This document shows positions 17,957-27,833 of a stretch of 64,000 nucleotides of DNA, in pieces (position 1 is the first letter of the stretch; each line of letters opens with the position of its first letter). The notes under the pieces were generated by a model. That model was not told where the DNA came from. It did no database searches and saw nothing but the letters and a program-made list of their open reading frames with translations. This DNA is from Rhodococcus sp. 1168 (GTDB taxonomy: Bacteria > Actinomycetota > Actinomycetes > Mycobacteriales > Mycobacteriaceae): assembly GCF_002091955.1 (NCBI RefSeq), contig NZ_MKKY01000042.1, forward strand, positions 62,001 through 126,000, written 5' to 3'. The position numbers were made by a program, and so were the translations under genes.

Positions 17957-19228
17957 ATGACTTCGAGTGTTCCCGAACCCGCCGAGACCGCTGACAAAAC
18001 CCGCTTGTACGACATAGTCGTCTACGGCGCAACTGGCTTCGTCGGACGTCTTACTGCCGACTATCTGGCCCGCCACGCTCCGGAAGGAACGGTTGTAGCC
18101 CTCGCCGGCCGGTCCGCTTCCCGTGTCGAGACGGTTCGGCGCACCCTCCCCTCCGCTGCTGCGCAGTGGCCCATCATCGAGGCCGACGCTGCGGACGAAG
18201 AGGCGCTCCGAGCTCTCGCCGAGTCCACTCGAGTCGTGATCACTACTGTCGGTCCCTACGCGAAGTTCGGACTGCCGCTCGCTGCTGCATGCGCAGTCGC
18301 CGGCACCGACTATGTCGATCTCACCGGTGAAGTACTTTTTGCTCGTCAGAGCATCGACAAAAATCACGAGATCGCCCAGAAGTCCGGCGCACGCATCGTC
18401 CATTCCTGCGGATTCGATTCGATACCCTCCGATATCGGTGTCCATGTTCTGCACGCAGCCGTGGCCGCCGACGGCGCAGGTGAACTGACCGACACCACCC
18501 TCGTGGTCTCCTCGATGCGCGGCGGCGTCAGCGGCGGCACCGTCGACTCGGTTCGGACTCAACTTGCCGAGATGAAGAAAGACGGCAAACTTCGCAGACT
18601 CGCCGCTCGCCCGTATTCGCTGAGTCCGGACCGTAGCCTCGAGACCGACTTCGGTCGGCAACTCGATGCTCAGGTCGTCAACGGCACCCAGATCTCCCCC
18701 AGCCTTCGAGGTTGGAAAGCCCCGTTCTTCATGGCCTCGTACAACACCCGCGTCGTCCGGCGAAGCAATGCTCTACGAGATTGGGCTTACGGCAAGCAGT
18801 TTCGTTACCGCGAGGTGATGAACGTCGGCACCTCGTTCGCGTCGCCCGTCATTGCCGGCGCAGTCTCCGTCGGGCTCGGCGCCGCGTTGGTGGGAATGAC
18901 GGTTTTGCCCCGCAAGCTTCTCGACCGCGTCCTGCCCGAGCCCGGCAAGGGGCCGAGCACCCAGGCGCAGGAGAACGGTCACTTCACGATGGACGTGTAC
19001 ACGACCACGACGTCCGGTGCTCGATACCGTTCGCGAGTGAAGGCCGACGGCGATCCAGGCTACAAGGCCACCGCGGTGATGCTCAGCGAGTCGGCGCTCG
19101 CTCTTGTCCACAACCGAAACAGTCTGCCCGAGGCTGCTGGAGTACTCACTCCCGCAACGGGAATCGGGGATGCACTGGTGACTCGCCTCCAAGATGCGGG
19201 CCTGGAAATCTGGGCTCGTAAGGAGTGA
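17957..19228 (+). CDS. Saccharopine dehydrogenase-like / trans-acting enoyl reductase-type protein
   Basis: A 423-residue NAD(P)-binding protein of the saccharopine dehydrogenase family, near in length and sequence style to M. tuberculosis Rv2449c. The N-terminal Rossmann motif is YDIVVYGATGFVGRLTADYL, followed by VITTVGPYAKFGLPL, YVDLTGEV and HSCGFDSIPSDIGV, all family markers. Mycobacterial members include a trans-acting enoyl reductase of phthiocerol lipid synthesis, but the general role is lipid- or membrane-linked and unproven. Its stop overlaps the CoA-transferase start (GTGA), so the two are translationally coupled. The start was chosen by family length and the leaderless -10. Confidence 0.85.
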   Translation: MTSSVPEPAETADKTRLYDIVVYGATGFVGRLTADYLARHAPEGTVVALAGRSASRVETVRRTLPSAAAQWPIIEADAADEEALRALAESTRVVITTVGPYAKFGLPLAAACAVAGTDYVDLTGEVLFARQSIDKNHEIAQKSGARIVHSCGFDSIPSDIGVHVLHAAVAADGAGELTDTTLVVSSMRGGVSGGTVDSVRTQLAEMKKDGKLRRLAARPYSLSPDRSLETDFGRQLDAQVVNGTQISPSLRGWKAPFFMASYNTRVVRRSNALRDWAYGKQFRYREVMNVGTSFASPVIAGAVSVGLGAALVGMTVLPRKLLDRVLPEPGKGPSTQAQENGHFTMDVYTTTTSGARYRSRVKADGDPGYKATAVMLSESALALVHNRNSLPEAAGVLTPATGIGDALVTRLQDAGLEIWARKE

Positions 19229-20634
19229 CGGTAGCCGACGGGTCCGATGCCCACACCGATCTCCTGCGGGCGTACGAGAAATCGGTGGGGGTGTCCGGCG
19301 ACGGAAGCGAGTTTGTGACGGCGCCGTGGGGTAATCGACTGTCGGCGGTCTTGCCGGTACGCCGACTCGCATCCGGGGCTGTCGCCGTGTTCGCGTCATC
19401 AGTGGATCGGTATCGGCGAAGTGTTGGGCTCGACACCACTGCGTGGACACTCAGCCCCGATCGCATTGCCGCTTCCTTCAGCGGTGACCGCATGTACCGG
19501 GAAAACGGTGTGCCGGTAACCGCCTTTGCCGAACTCTCCGGGTTCTTCGAATGCGCGGACGGCTGGGTACGTACGCACGCCAACTATCCACACCATCGTC
19601 GTGCGCTGCTGCAGGCGATCGGGCTCGGCGAAGCAGCATCTGTGGAGGCAGTCCGGTCGCGCATCGGATCGCTCGGCAGCGACGTCATAGAGCGCAGATG
19701 TGCACGCGCAGGCGCAATAGCGGTCCGGCTTCGCACCGAGCAGGAGTGGGCCGAACACGAGGTTGGCGCAGCGGTTGCCTCCGAGCCTCTCGTTCGCTCC
19801 AGCCTTCGATCCGACACAGCACTGCGCTCCGATTTCGTTGGGACACAACAGTATCCACTGCACGGAATCAGGGTACTCGACTTGACCCGTGTGATTGCAG
19901 GACCCGTCGCATCGCGTGCCCTTGCGCTTCTCGGTGCGGATGTTCTGCGCATCGACCCACCCGACCTGCCCGAGATCGAGTGGCAACACAGGGAAAACGG
20001 TCAGGGCAAACGCAGTGCCCTACTCGACATAGGGACTGCCGAAGGGTTGAACACGGCTCGACTATTGTGCGCCCAGGCCGATGTCCTCGTCTCGGGCTAC
20101 CGACCGGGCGCCATCGAGAATCTCGGCTTCCTACCCAGCTCGTTCCGGCCGGGGATCGTGTGTGGATCGGTGTCCGCTTGGGGGGACAGTGCTCGGGAGA
20201 GCAATGCTCGGCAGAACACTGCGTGGCTCCAGCGCGGATTCGACAGCATCGTCCAAGCCGCGAGCGGGATAGCGGTGATAGAAGGATCAGAAGACGATCC
20301 TGGGGCCCTGCCCGCCCAGGCACTCGATCATGCCAGTGGCTACCTTCTCGCCGCCTGCATCGTCGATGCTCTCACCGCAACACGTATGTCGGGATCAGGC
20401 TGCGATGTATCGGTGTCACTGGCGCGAACTGCCTCCTGGCTCACCTCGGCAAAAGATCGGACCGAGCACCCCGAGGCGGCGTCCATACCCGGACCGAACT
20501 GCACCGACACACACGGATCTACGACAACTGCATTGCCTGCGCTCGCGGTTTACAGTCACTACCCGTTTCCCGCACACCCGCTCGGATCGCACGCCCCGAG
20601 CTTCGACGACGACCGAGGACCTATTTCCACATGA
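19225..20634 (+). CDS. CaiB/BaiF-type class III CoA transferase with rearranged domain order
   Basis: A 469-residue protein. The second half has the class III CoA-transferase pattern: LHGIRVLDLTRVIAGPVASR, ALLGADVLRIDPP, ADVLVSGYRPGAIENLGF, and ALDHASGYLLAACIVDALTA with a probable catalytic Asp. The first 200 residues resemble the part that normally follows (GFFECADGWVRTHANYPHHR, then RTEQEWAEHEVG), so the order of segments differs from a single canonical subunit. It may be a fused or permuted form. It overlaps both neighbours by 4 bases, in a three-gene translationally coupled unit with the upstream reductase-like gene and the nucleoside hydrolase. CoA donor and acceptor are unknown. Confidence 0.8.
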   Translation: MTVADGSDAHTDLLRAYEKSVGVSGDGSEFVTAPWGNRLSAVLPVRRLASGAVAVFASSVDRYRRSVGLDTTAWTLSPDRIAASFSGDRMYRENGVPVTAFAELSGFFECADGWVRTHANYPHHRRALLQAIGLGEAASVEAVRSRIGSLGSDVIERRCARAGAIAVRLRTEQEWAEHEVGAAVASEPLVRSSLRSDTALRSDFVGTQQYPLHGIRVLDLTRVIAGPVASRALALLGADVLRIDPPDLPEIEWQHRENGQGKRSALLDIGTAEGLNTARLLCAQADVLVSGYRPGAIENLGFLPSSFRPGIVCGSVSAWGDSARESNARQNTAWLQRGFDSIVQAASGIAVIEGSEDDPGALPAQALDHASGYLLAACIVDALTATRMSGSGCDVSVSLARTASWLTSAKDRTEHPEAASIPGPNCTDTHGSTTTALPALAVYSHYPFPAHPLGSHAPSFDDDRGPIST

Positions 20635-21662
20635 CTATTCCGCTTGTCGTCGACGTCGACACCGGAATCGATGACTCCTTGGCACTGCTGTACCTGTTGG
20701 CCAGCCCCGAGGCCGAGATCCTGTCGATCGCATCGACCGCGGGCAACGTTTCGGTGAACCAGGTGGCTGCAAACAATCTGGCGTGGCTCGACCTGTGCAA
20801 GGCAACCGACATCGAGGTGACGCTGGGTGCACAGGTGCCGCTGGCGTCCCCGCTCATGACGACCGAAGAAACGCACGGCCCACGCGGAGTCGGGTTCGCC
20901 GACCTTCCGGTTTCCGATCGCTCACTGTCGAACCGTGATGCAGCAACTGCCTGGGTGGAACTGGTACGCGAACGGCCAGGCGAGATCGTCGGATTGGTCA
21001 CCGGGCCGTTGACCAATCTCGCACAGGCTGTTCGAATCGATCCAGACCTTCCGCACCTGTTGAAGCGACTCGTGTTGATGGGTGGGGCTTTTCAGCACCC
21101 CGGTAACACGACACCGACCAGCGAATGGAATATCGCAGTCGATCCAGAGGCAGCATCGGAAGTGTTCGCGGCATTCTCTGGCCTTCCAGAGGCACGACTT
21201 CCCATCGTGTGTCCACTCGACATCACCGAAACCATCGAAATGCTCCCCCACCACATCGCGCGGTTGGCCGAGCGCGCGGGAAGCACACCCCGCGAGATCA
21301 TTTCGGAGGCCGATGCGTCCGAAATCAGATCAACAGCGTCCAACGCGGTAGTACGTCACCTTTCCGATGCAGTCCGCTTCTACATGGAGTTTCATCGCGA
21401 TCACGACCAAGGATTCCTGGCGCACATGCACGATCCATTCGCCGCTGCCGTAGCCTTGAATCCCGCGATCGCGACACTGCGCACAGCCACTGTCGACATC
21501 GAACTGGACGGAACCCTCACCCGCGGAACGACCGTCGCGGACTGGAGAGGAATGTGGGGCAGACCGCTCAATGCAGCCATCGCATCGACGACAGATCCTG
21601 AAGCATTCTTCGACGACCTGATCAAACGCATCGGAACGCTGGCCGCACGCCTGTACCCCTGA
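20631..21662 (+). CDS. Inosine-uridine-type nucleoside hydrolase
   Basis: A 343-residue Ca2+-dependent ribonucleoside N-hydrolase for purine/pyrimidine salvage. The N-terminal DVDTGIDDSLALLY supplies the Asp cluster that binds calcium and ribose. VTGPLTNLAQA, LVLMGGAF and SEWNIAVDPEAAS are further family segments, and HDPFAAAVALNP carries a late active-site His-Asp. The ATG at 20631 overlaps the CoA-transferase stop (ATGA). The frame extends upstream as far as 19551, but that part lies antiphase within the CoA-transferase gene. The base preference cannot be told from sequence. Confidence 0.93.
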   Translation: MTIPLVVDVDTGIDDSLALLYLLASPEAEILSIASTAGNVSVNQVAANNLAWLDLCKATDIEVTLGAQVPLASPLMTTEETHGPRGVGFADLPVSDRSLSNRDAATAWVELVRERPGEIVGLVTGPLTNLAQAVRIDPDLPHLLKRLVLMGGAFQHPGNTTPTSEWNIAVDPEAASEVFAAFSGLPEARLPIVCPLDITETIEMLPHHIARLAERAGSTPREIISEADASEIRSTASNAVVRHLSDAVRFYMEFHRDHDQGFLAHMHDPFAAAVALNPAIATLRTATVDIELDGTLTRGTTVADWRGMWGRPLNAAIASTTDPEAFFDDLIKRIGTLAARLYP

Positions 21663-21695
21663 CACTACCGATTCCTCGGAAAGTGCAGGGGTACA
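21652..21695. terminator. Hairpin between nucleoside hydrolase and meaB
   Basis: A 10-bp inverted repeat (TGTACCCCTG/CAGGGGTACA) continued by CACT/AGTG after a one-base bulge, loop 15. It overlaps the nucleoside hydrolase stop codon and precedes the convergent meaB stop. Confidence 0.6.
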
Positions 21696-21712
21696 AGATG
21701 TTCACAACCGAA

Positions 21713-22735
21713 CTACGTCCAGGTGGATGGCGAGGCAGCGTCGAAGGTGTCGAGCAACTCCTGAGCTGCCAATGCCGCAGTCAGGGACCCGTCGCGAACA
21801 CGGTCTTCGACACCGAGACGAATAGCTTTCACCGCAGGATTCTGTGCGATCCGGCGCAGCATCTGATCGTTGACCATCGACCACATCCAGTCGACCTGCT
21901 GGCGTCGACGCTTTTCGGCGAACTCACCGGCGTCGGTGAGCACCTGCCGATGCCTCAGAACGGTGTTCCAGAATTCGTCGAGCCCGGTGCCCTCGATCGC
22001 GCTCATCGTGAGAACCGGAGGCTTCCAGATCGCATCGTGCGGGTAGATCATCCGAAGCGCGCCTGCCAACTCCCTGGCCGCGCTCTTCGCCTCCACGATG
22101 TGTTTACCATCGGCCTTGTTCACAGCCACCAGATCTGCCAGCTCCAGGACACCCTTCTTGATGCCCTGCAACTGATCTCCGGTCCGGGCCAGAGTCAAGA
22201 ACGCGAAGCAGTCGACCATGTTTGCAACCGACACCTCCGACTGCCCTACCCCGACTGTTTCGACGAGGATGACGTCGAATCCAGCAGCCTCGAGTAGCAC
22301 GATGGTCTCGCGGGTCGCGCGCGTCACTCCCCCGAGAGTGCCCGACGTGGGCGAGGGCCGAATGTAGGCATCCTTCTCCACCGACAACCGAGCCATCCGG
22401 GTCTTGTCGCCCAGGATCGACCCACCTGTGCGGGTGGACGAGGGATCGACGGCCAAGACCGCGACCCGGTGGCCCTGTTCGATCAACCGCATGCCGAGCG
22501 CGTCGATGAACGTCGACTTTCCTACCCCTGGGACGCCGGTGATGCCGACGCGATGTGCGCCACCGGCCTTCGGCAGCAGTTGCAGAAGCAACTGCTGCGC
22601 CAGGTCGCGATGGTCCGCTCGCGTCGACTCGACCAACGTGATCGCCCGAGCAAGCCCAGAACGATCATTGGCGAGGACCGACTTCGCCACCGCGTCGATA
22701 TCGATATTCAGGGGCGCTCTGGTGGAGTTACTCAT
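21713..22735 (-). CDS. meaB: Methylmalonyl-CoA mutase-associated GTPase MeaB
   Basis: A 340-residue G3E-type GTPase that guards loading and reactivation of B12-dependent methylmalonyl-CoA mutase. Walker A is GITGVPGVGKSTFIDALG, followed by VLAVDPSSTRTGGSILGDKTRM, the EThVGVGQSE-like ILVETVGVGQSEV segment (G3 region), and VNKADG as the NKxD guanine-specificity motif. It lies 15 bases after mutB on the minus strand, so mutA-mutB-meaB is one operon. Confidence 0.95.
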   Translation of the reverse strand: MSNSTRAPLNIDIDAVAKSVLANDRSGLARAITLVESTRADHRDLAQQLLLQLLPKAGGAHRVGITGVPGVGKSTFIDALGMRLIEQGHRVAVLAVDPSSTRTGGSILGDKTRMARLSVEKDAYIRPSPTSGTLGGVTRATRETIVLLEAAGFDVILVETVGVGQSEVSVANMVDCFAFLTLARTGDQLQGIKKGVLELADLVAVNKADGKHIVEAKSAARELAGALRMIYPHDAIWKPPVLTMSAIEGTGLDEFWNTVLRHRQVLTDAGEFAEKRRRQQVDWMWSMVNDQMLRRIAQNPAVKAIRLGVEDRVRDGSLTAALAAQELLDTFDAASPSTWT

Positions 22736-22750
22736 CCGTGTACGTCACGA

Positions 22751-25039
22751 TCACGCGGTCGCCTCGTGCGGCTCCGGCCCGTTTCCGTGACCGAGCTGTT
22801 CGGATATTTTCTGGACGAGTCCGATAGCGGCATCGGCGATGACCGTCCCCGGAGGGAAGATCGCTGCAGCGCCTGCGGCGTACAACTCCTCGAAGTCGCC
22901 AGGCGGGATGACGCCACCGACGACGATCATGATGTCGGGCCGATCGACTGCTGCGAGCGCTTCCCGAAGTGCAGGCACCAACGTCAAGTGGCCTGCTGCG
23001 AGCGAGGACACACCGACGACATGTACGTCGTTGTCGGCCGCCTGCCGAGCAACCTCTTCAGGAGTCTGGAACAGCGGTCCGACGTCGACATCGAATCCGA
23101 TATCGGCGAATGCGGTCGCAATGACCTTCTGACCACGGTCGTGGCCGTCCTGTCCCATCTTGCACACCAGAACGCGGGGACGTCGACCTTCGTCCTCGGA
23201 GAACTTCTCCACCAACTCTGTCGCCTTGATCAGGTTTTCGGACTTTCCTGCTTCGTCGCGGTACACACCACTGATTGTCCGGATTTCGGCCTGATGCCGC
23301 CCGTAAACCTTCTCGAGTGCATCGGAGATCTCTCCGACCGTGGCCATTTTGCGGGCAGCGTCGATCGCCAGATTCAGAAGGTTGTTTTCCATACCGGGCT
23401 CGTCGGACGCCGCTGCGCGCGTCAGGTTTGCCAGCGCCGCCTCCACCTCTTCGGTGTTTCTTTCCTCGCGGAGGCGCTTCAGTTTGTCGATCTGCTCTTT
23501 GCGGACCTTCGAGTTTTCGACCTTGAGAACCTCGATGGTGTCGGGCTCGTCCGGCACGTATTTGTTGACACCGACGAGTGGCTGGCGCCCGGAGTCGATA
23601 CGAGCCTGAGTTCGCGCAGCTGCTTCCTCGATTCGCAGTTTCGGAATGCCTTCACCGATCGCCTGCGCCATTCCTCCGGCGGCTTCGACCTCGGCGATGT
23701 GTGCCCGTGCGCGGTTCGCGAGCTGGTGAGTGAGCCATTCGACGTAGTGAGAGCCTCCCCACGGGTCGATCGGTCGCACCGTGTTCGACTCCTGCTGAAT
23801 CAGCAGCTGTGTGTTGCGGGCGATTCGAGCGGAGAAATCAGTAGGAAGCGCCAAGGCTTCGTCGAGTGCGTTGGTGTGCAGAGACTGCGTGTGCCCCTGG
23901 GTTGCCGCCATCGCCTCCACACATGTGCGTGAGACGTTGTTGAACACGTCCTGGGCAGTCAGAGACCACCCTGAGGTCTGCGAATGTGTACGCAGTGACA
24001 ACGATTTCGCGCTCTTGGGCTCGAATTTCGCCACCAGCTCTGCCCACAGCAACCGGCCTGCACGCAGCTTGGCAACCTCCATGAAGAAGTTCATTCCGAT
24101 GGCCCAGAAGAAGGAAAGCCGAGGTGCGAACGTATCGATGTCCATCCCCGCGTCCAGTCCTGCGCGGATGTACTCGACCCCGTCGGCGAGGGTGTACGCC
24201 AATTCGAGATCGGCTGTCGCCCCGGCCTCTTGGATGTGATAGCCCGAAATCGATATCGAGTTGTACTTCGGCATGTTTGCACTCGAGTACGCAAAGATAT
24301 CCGAGATGATCCGCATCGACGGTTTCGGCGGGTAGATGTAGGTATTGCGGACCATGAACTCTTTGAGAATGTCGTTCTGAATAGTCCCCGCGAGCTTCTC
24401 CGGCCCGACGCCCTGCTCCTCTGCCGCAGCGACGTACAGCGCGAGGATGGGTAGCACGGCACCGTTCATCGTCATCGATACCGAGACGCTGCCGAGATCG
24501 ATACCGTCGAACAGCTGCCGCATGTCGTAGATCGAGTCGATCGCTACACCGGCCATACCCACATCGCCTTGTACGCGCGGATGATCCGAGTCGTACCCGC
24601 GGTGAGTAGCCAGATCGAACGCAACCGACAGACCCTTCTGACCGGCCGCAAGATTTCGCCGATAGAACGCATTCGATTCCGCCGCAGTGGAGAATCCGGC
24701 GTACTGACGAATCGTCCACGGCTGGTTGACGTACATCGTCGGGTAGGGCCCACGAATGAACGGCGGCGTACCCGGGTAGCTGTCGAGCGGGTACCCCTCT
24801 GCTTCAGCGGCATCACGATCGGCCTTGGTGAACACAGGCTTGACGTCGATACCTTCGGGAGTGGACCACACAACCTGCTCGGCGGTGTAGTTGTTGGCCT
24901 TCGCACCCGCCGCAATGTGCTCTGACGCCTCTTCGGTCGTGGGCGAAGACGGGGGCGGCGACTGCGGATCCTTCAGTGGAACATCGGCGAAACTACCGAT
25001 GACATGAGTTACCCGTGGTTCGGCTTCGTTGGTGGTCAT
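22751..25039 (-). CDS. mutB: Methylmalonyl-CoA mutase large (catalytic) subunit
   Basis: A 762-residue B12 enzyme interconverting (R)-methylmalonyl-CoA and succinyl-CoA in propionate and odd-chain/cholesterol degradation. The N-terminal TIM barrel holds [40 protein letters not shown] and [14 protein letters not shown]. The C-terminal cobalamin domain has [18 protein letters not shown] with the DxHxxG cobalt-ligand motif intact, and a [12 protein letters not shown] nucleotide-loop segment. It starts 3 bases after mutA ends and precedes meaB. Length is slightly above the family norm because of an N-terminal Pro/Ala-rich extension. Confidence 0.97.
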   Translation of the reverse strand: MTTNEAEPRVTHVIGSFADVPLKDPQSPPPSSPTTEEASEHIAAGAKANNYTAEQVVWSTPEGIDVKPVFTKADRDAAEAEGYPLDSYPGTPPFIRGPYPTMYVNQPWTIRQYAGFSTAAESNAFYRRNLAAGQKGLSVAFDLATHRGYDSDHPRVQGDVGMAGVAIDSIYDMRQLFDGIDLGSVSVSMTMNGAVLPILALYVAAAEEQGVGPEKLAGTIQNDILKEFMVRNTYIYPPKPSMRIISDIFAYSSANMPKYNSISISGYHIQEAGATADLELAYTLADGVEYIRAGLDAGMDIDTFAPRLSFFWAIGMNFFMEVAKLRAGRLLWAELVAKFEPKSAKSLSLRTHSQTSGWSLTAQDVFNNVSRTCVEAMAATQGHTQSLHTNALDEALALPTDFSARIARNTQLLIQQESNTVRPIDPWGGSHYVEWLTHQLANRARAHIAEVEAAGGMAQAIGEGIPKLRIEEAAARTQARIDSGRQPLVGVNKYVPDEPDTIEVLKVENSKVRKEQIDKLKRLREERNTEEVEAALANLTRAAASDEPGMENNLLNLAIDAARKMATVGEISDALEKVYGRHQAEIRTISGVYRDEAGKSENLIKATELVEKFSEDEGRRPRVLVCKMGQDGHDRGQKVIATAFADIGFDVDVGPLFQTPEEVARQAADNDVHVVGVSSLAAGHLTLVPALREALAAVDRPDIMIVVGGVIPPGDFEELYAAGAAAIFPPGTVIADAAIGLVQKISEQLGHGNGPEPHEATA

Positions 25040-25042
25040 TTC

Positions 25043-26917
25043 TCAGGCCCCCAGATTGGTGAGGAGATCGGACAGAACTGCGATGGCGTCGACCTTGGCG
25101 GTCAAGAAATCGTCCGGCCGACCTTGGCCGGTGATATCGGTGAACAGCTTTTCGGGCCCGGCGAGAAGTACCCGTTCGATGCCGGCCGCGCGGAGCGCGC
25201 TCACTGCGGACGAGGCCTCTTCGGTGTATCGCTTGTCGGTGCCGCATACGACAGCGATCCGAGCGCCTGCCGTGCGTACGGCCTCAGCGATACTCGACTC
25301 GGTCAACGGCCCTGGATTCTGCGACTCGATTCCGCCCGAAGCCAGTAGGTTCGCAGCGAAAGTCGTCCGCACGTTGTGCTCGGCTACCGACCCGAGCGGC
25401 ACGAGCAGCGCCAGTGGCCGCGCATCGTGCTCGGCGAGGTATGCATCCGAGCGGTCGCGTAGAGCTTCGAATGCAGCTCCGTACCGAGCAACCCGTGGTG
25501 CTGTGCCCGCCTGCTCCGGGCCGACCGGAGGAAGTGGCGCTTCGGCCAGGTTGGGGAACTCGTTGACACCTGTGAGCGGCGTCCGGCGGTGGGCGACATC
25601 GGAATCACGAGCGGCTTTGGTCTCCGCAATCGACGACGCAAGCGTCCCCGACTCGAGTGCAGCACGATAGCCACCGTCGGCTTCGATCTTTTGCGTGAAA
25701 GCCCATGCCATCTCAGCGATGTCATCGGTGAGTTGCTCGATGTACCAAGAGCCGGCACCCGGGTCGACAACGCGCCCGAGATGAGACTCTTCGAGGAGCA
25801 ACAGCTGCGTATTTCTCGCGATTCGTGCTGCGAAAGTCTTCGACACCCCGGCCGCTCCCCCCTCCAGGGCCACATCGAACGGAAGGACGGTGATCGCGTC
25901 GGCTCCACCGATACCGGCACCGAATGCCGCCAACGTGGTGCGAAGCATGTTGACCCATGGATCGCGCTGCGACATCATCGCTTCCGACGTGACCGCATGC
26001 TGCGGAGCGCCGCCGGCGTTGGGCGCACCGGACACCTGCGCGACGCGTGACCACAGCACACGTGCCGCACGGAACTTCGCGATCGTCTGGAACTGGTCGT
26101 CGGTCGCTGCAAAGCGAAACTCCAGTTGCCCGAGTGCATCTCCGATGGAGAGACCACTCGACGTCAGAGCACGGAGGTATTCGAGGCCGGCTGCAACTGC
26201 TGCCCCGAGTTCCTGCGCATCCCCGGCTCCGGCGTTATGGAACACGGTGCCGTCGACGGTGATCGCGCGAACGGTCTCGGCGCGGGCAGCCGACTGCGCG
26301 GCCAGGTCTACGAGCGTCTGAAGTTCGGGTGCGGCAGCCCCTGAGAACTGCGAGGTGAGAGTGGCACCACCCAACCGAACGTCGACGGCTTTCGGATTCT
26401 CGGCTGTGGTCCGGTCGAGCAATGCGAACACTGCGTGTGCGGCCGCTTCGGTGGCGTTGCCGGCGTCCACGACCAATGGTGCGAGATCGAGCAGGACGCC
26501 GTCGACTGCTTCGGCGATCGAAGCTGCCGGAAGATCACTCTCGCCGACGCGGAGCCAGAGTGCGCTGACACCGTTGTTCAAGCCGTCCAGTATCGACCGG
26601 TTGACCTTCGCTGCGTCCGACTCACCGACACCGAACCTGGCACTGACCTTCCACCCAGCGTTGACGTCTCGGGCCGCATCCCGTCCACGCACGAAGGGGA
26701 ACACACCGGGGAGCGCGTTCTCGGGGTGCTCGTCACGAGGACCGTAGAGAGGTGCGATCGTCACCCCGTCGTAGGTAGTCGTCTCGAGGAGACGCTCAGG
26801 ATCCTCTGGCAGATCTGCGACGTCGACTCTGCGTGACTTCGCCAGAACTCCGGCAACCGCCTTCTGCCAGGCGGCATACGCAGAGCGTGAGGCGTCTTCT
26901 TGTGAAGCAATGGGCAC
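25043..26917 (-). CDS. mutA: Methylmalonyl-CoA mutase small (structural) subunit
   Basis: A 624-residue partner of MutB. It has the same two-domain plan, with [19 protein letters not shown] in the barrel. The C-terminal domain lacks the DxHxxG cobalamin motif: the equivalent region reads VVCGTDKRYTEEASSAV. This marks it as the non-catalytic beta subunit. Start is a GTG (MPIASQEDAS) with GGGAG upstream. It is first in the operon mutA-mutB-meaB and divergent from the VTT-domain gene. Confidence 0.95.
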   Translation of the reverse strand: MPIASQEDASRSAYAAWQKAVAGVLAKSRRVDVADLPEDPERLLETTTYDGVTIAPLYGPRDEHPENALPGVFPFVRGRDAARDVNAGWKVSARFGVGESDAAKVNRSILDGLNNGVSALWLRVGESDLPAASIAEAVDGVLLDLAPLVVDAGNATEAAAHAVFALLDRTTAENPKAVDVRLGGATLTSQFSGAAAPELQTLVDLAAQSAARAETVRAITVDGTVFHNAGAGDAQELGAAVAAGLEYLRALTSSGLSIGDALGQLEFRFAATDDQFQTIAKFRAARVLWSRVAQVSGAPNAGGAPQHAVTSEAMMSQRDPWVNMLRTTLAAFGAGIGGADAITVLPFDVALEGGAAGVSKTFAARIARNTQLLLLEESHLGRVVDPGAGSWYIEQLTDDIAEMAWAFTQKIEADGGYRAALESGTLASSIAETKAARDSDVAHRRTPLTGVNEFPNLAEAPLPPVGPEQAGTAPRVARYGAAFEALRDRSDAYLAEHDARPLALLVPLGSVAEHNVRTTFAANLLASGGIESQNPGPLTESSIAEAVRTAGARIAVVCGTDKRYTEEASSAVSALRAAGIERVLLAGPEKLFTDITGQGRPDDFLTAKVDAIAVLSDLLTNLGA

Positions 26918-27068
26918 GATGACTGCTCCCTCAACTCGATCGACGAGAGTCGGTCGACAATAGCGACTTTTGTGATGTGAAACCCGATCTCTCCGACAGT
27001 ATCGTGAGGATCACCTCATGTTCGAATCGGAGGTGGTTTTGTCAGGGTCGGAAACTCTCCGACGCAGG

Positions 27069-27074
27069 TAGGCT
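27069..27074 (+). promoter_or_regulatory. -10 hexamer of leaderless promoter for the VTT-domain gene
   Basis: TAGGCT ends 8 bases before the GTG at 27083 with no Shine-Dalgarno. It is the same hexamer as at mshC and the phosphomutase-like gene. Confidence 0.5.
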
Positions 27075-27082
27075 CGCTGATT

Positions 27083-27769
27083 GTGACGAGGCAATTGCGA
27101 GATCCACGGCTGATCGGCATCGTGGTTCTTATCGCAACTCTTGGAGTGGCAGCGGTATCGGCTCCTCATCTGTCGGCAGAACAGCTTCGACACTGGGCGC
27201 TGTCGATCGGTCCCATTTTTCCGCTCGTGTTCTTTCTCGTCCACGCGATAGTGACCATTCCGCCTGTGCCGCGCACACTGTTCACCCTCACTGCCGGAGT
27301 TCTGTTCGGTCCGGTCACCGGCATCGCGGTAGCGGTGGGTGCGTCGACCCTCAGTGCCGTTCTCGCCTTGTTACTCGTTCGGATGGTCGGCCGGGAGTGG
27401 TTTTCCGCAAGGATGACGCACCCAGCCGTTCGTGCGATCGACGACAGTCTGATTCGGCGCGGATGGCTAGCGGTGGGATCTCTCCGATTGATCGCACCGG
27501 TTCCGTTTTCGGTCGTCAACTACTGCTGTGGTGTTTCGTCGATTCGACTCGTACCGTTCGCCGTTGCCACCGCGGTAGGCATGGCGCCTGGAACGGTGGG
27601 CATCGTCGTCCTCGGTGACGCCATCGGCGGACACACGAATCCGGGGCTGCTCGCATTCTCCGGTGCGTGTATTGCTGCTGGAGTGATCGGCCTCTACGTC
27701 GATTGGCGACTATCGGCGTCGACTCGGTTGTCGGGTGTAGTTCCAGACCACCCCGGTAAAGTCTTGTAA
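27083..27769 (+). CDS. TVP38/TMEM64 (VTT/DedA-like) membrane protein
   Basis: A 228-residue polytopic membrane protein of the VTT/SNARE-associated family, counterpart of Rv1491c. Predicted helices cover about residues 8-25, 42-60, 66-100, 130-150, 158-182 and 192-210. The conserved re-entrant segment TAGVLFGPVTGIAVAVGAS and the LRLIAPVPFSVVNYCCGVSSI region are typical. Family members are implicated in lipid scrambling or undecaprenyl/phospholipid flipping; for this group it is unproven. It is divergent from mutA and just upstream of the satD-like unit. Confidence 0.88.
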   Translation: MTRQLRDPRLIGIVVLIATLGVAAVSAPHLSAEQLRHWALSIGPIFPLVFFLVHAIVTIPPVPRTLFTLTAGVLFGPVTGIAVAVGASTLSAVLALLLVRMVGREWFSARMTHPAVRAIDDSLIRRGWLAVGSLRLIAPVPFSVVNYCCGVSSIRLVPFAVATAVGMAPGTVGIVVLGDAIGGHTNPGLLAFSGACIAAGVIGLYVDWRLSASTRLSGVVPDHPGKVL

Positions 27770-27816
27770 CTTGACTTAAGATAGTCAAGCTCTAATCATT
27801 GACTATGATTAGTCAA
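27770..27816 (+). promoter_or_regulatory. Tandem palindromic operators upstream of the satD-like gene
   Basis: Two related palindromes sit in the 64-bp gap: CTTGACT-N6-AGTCAAG at 27770-27789 and TTGACTA-N4-TAGTCAA at 27799-27816, centres 28 bp apart. A TATGAT hexamer (possible -10) lies within the second. They look like operator sites for a dimeric HTH regulator, possibly the adjacent satD product itself (inference). Confidence 0.65.
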
Positions 27817-27833
27817 GCCTATAGAGTTGACGC

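Noticed and set aside
22469-23932. 487-residue plus-strand open frame
   Set aside because: Antisense to meaB and mutB, whose motifs are intact; only a shadow of high-GC coding.
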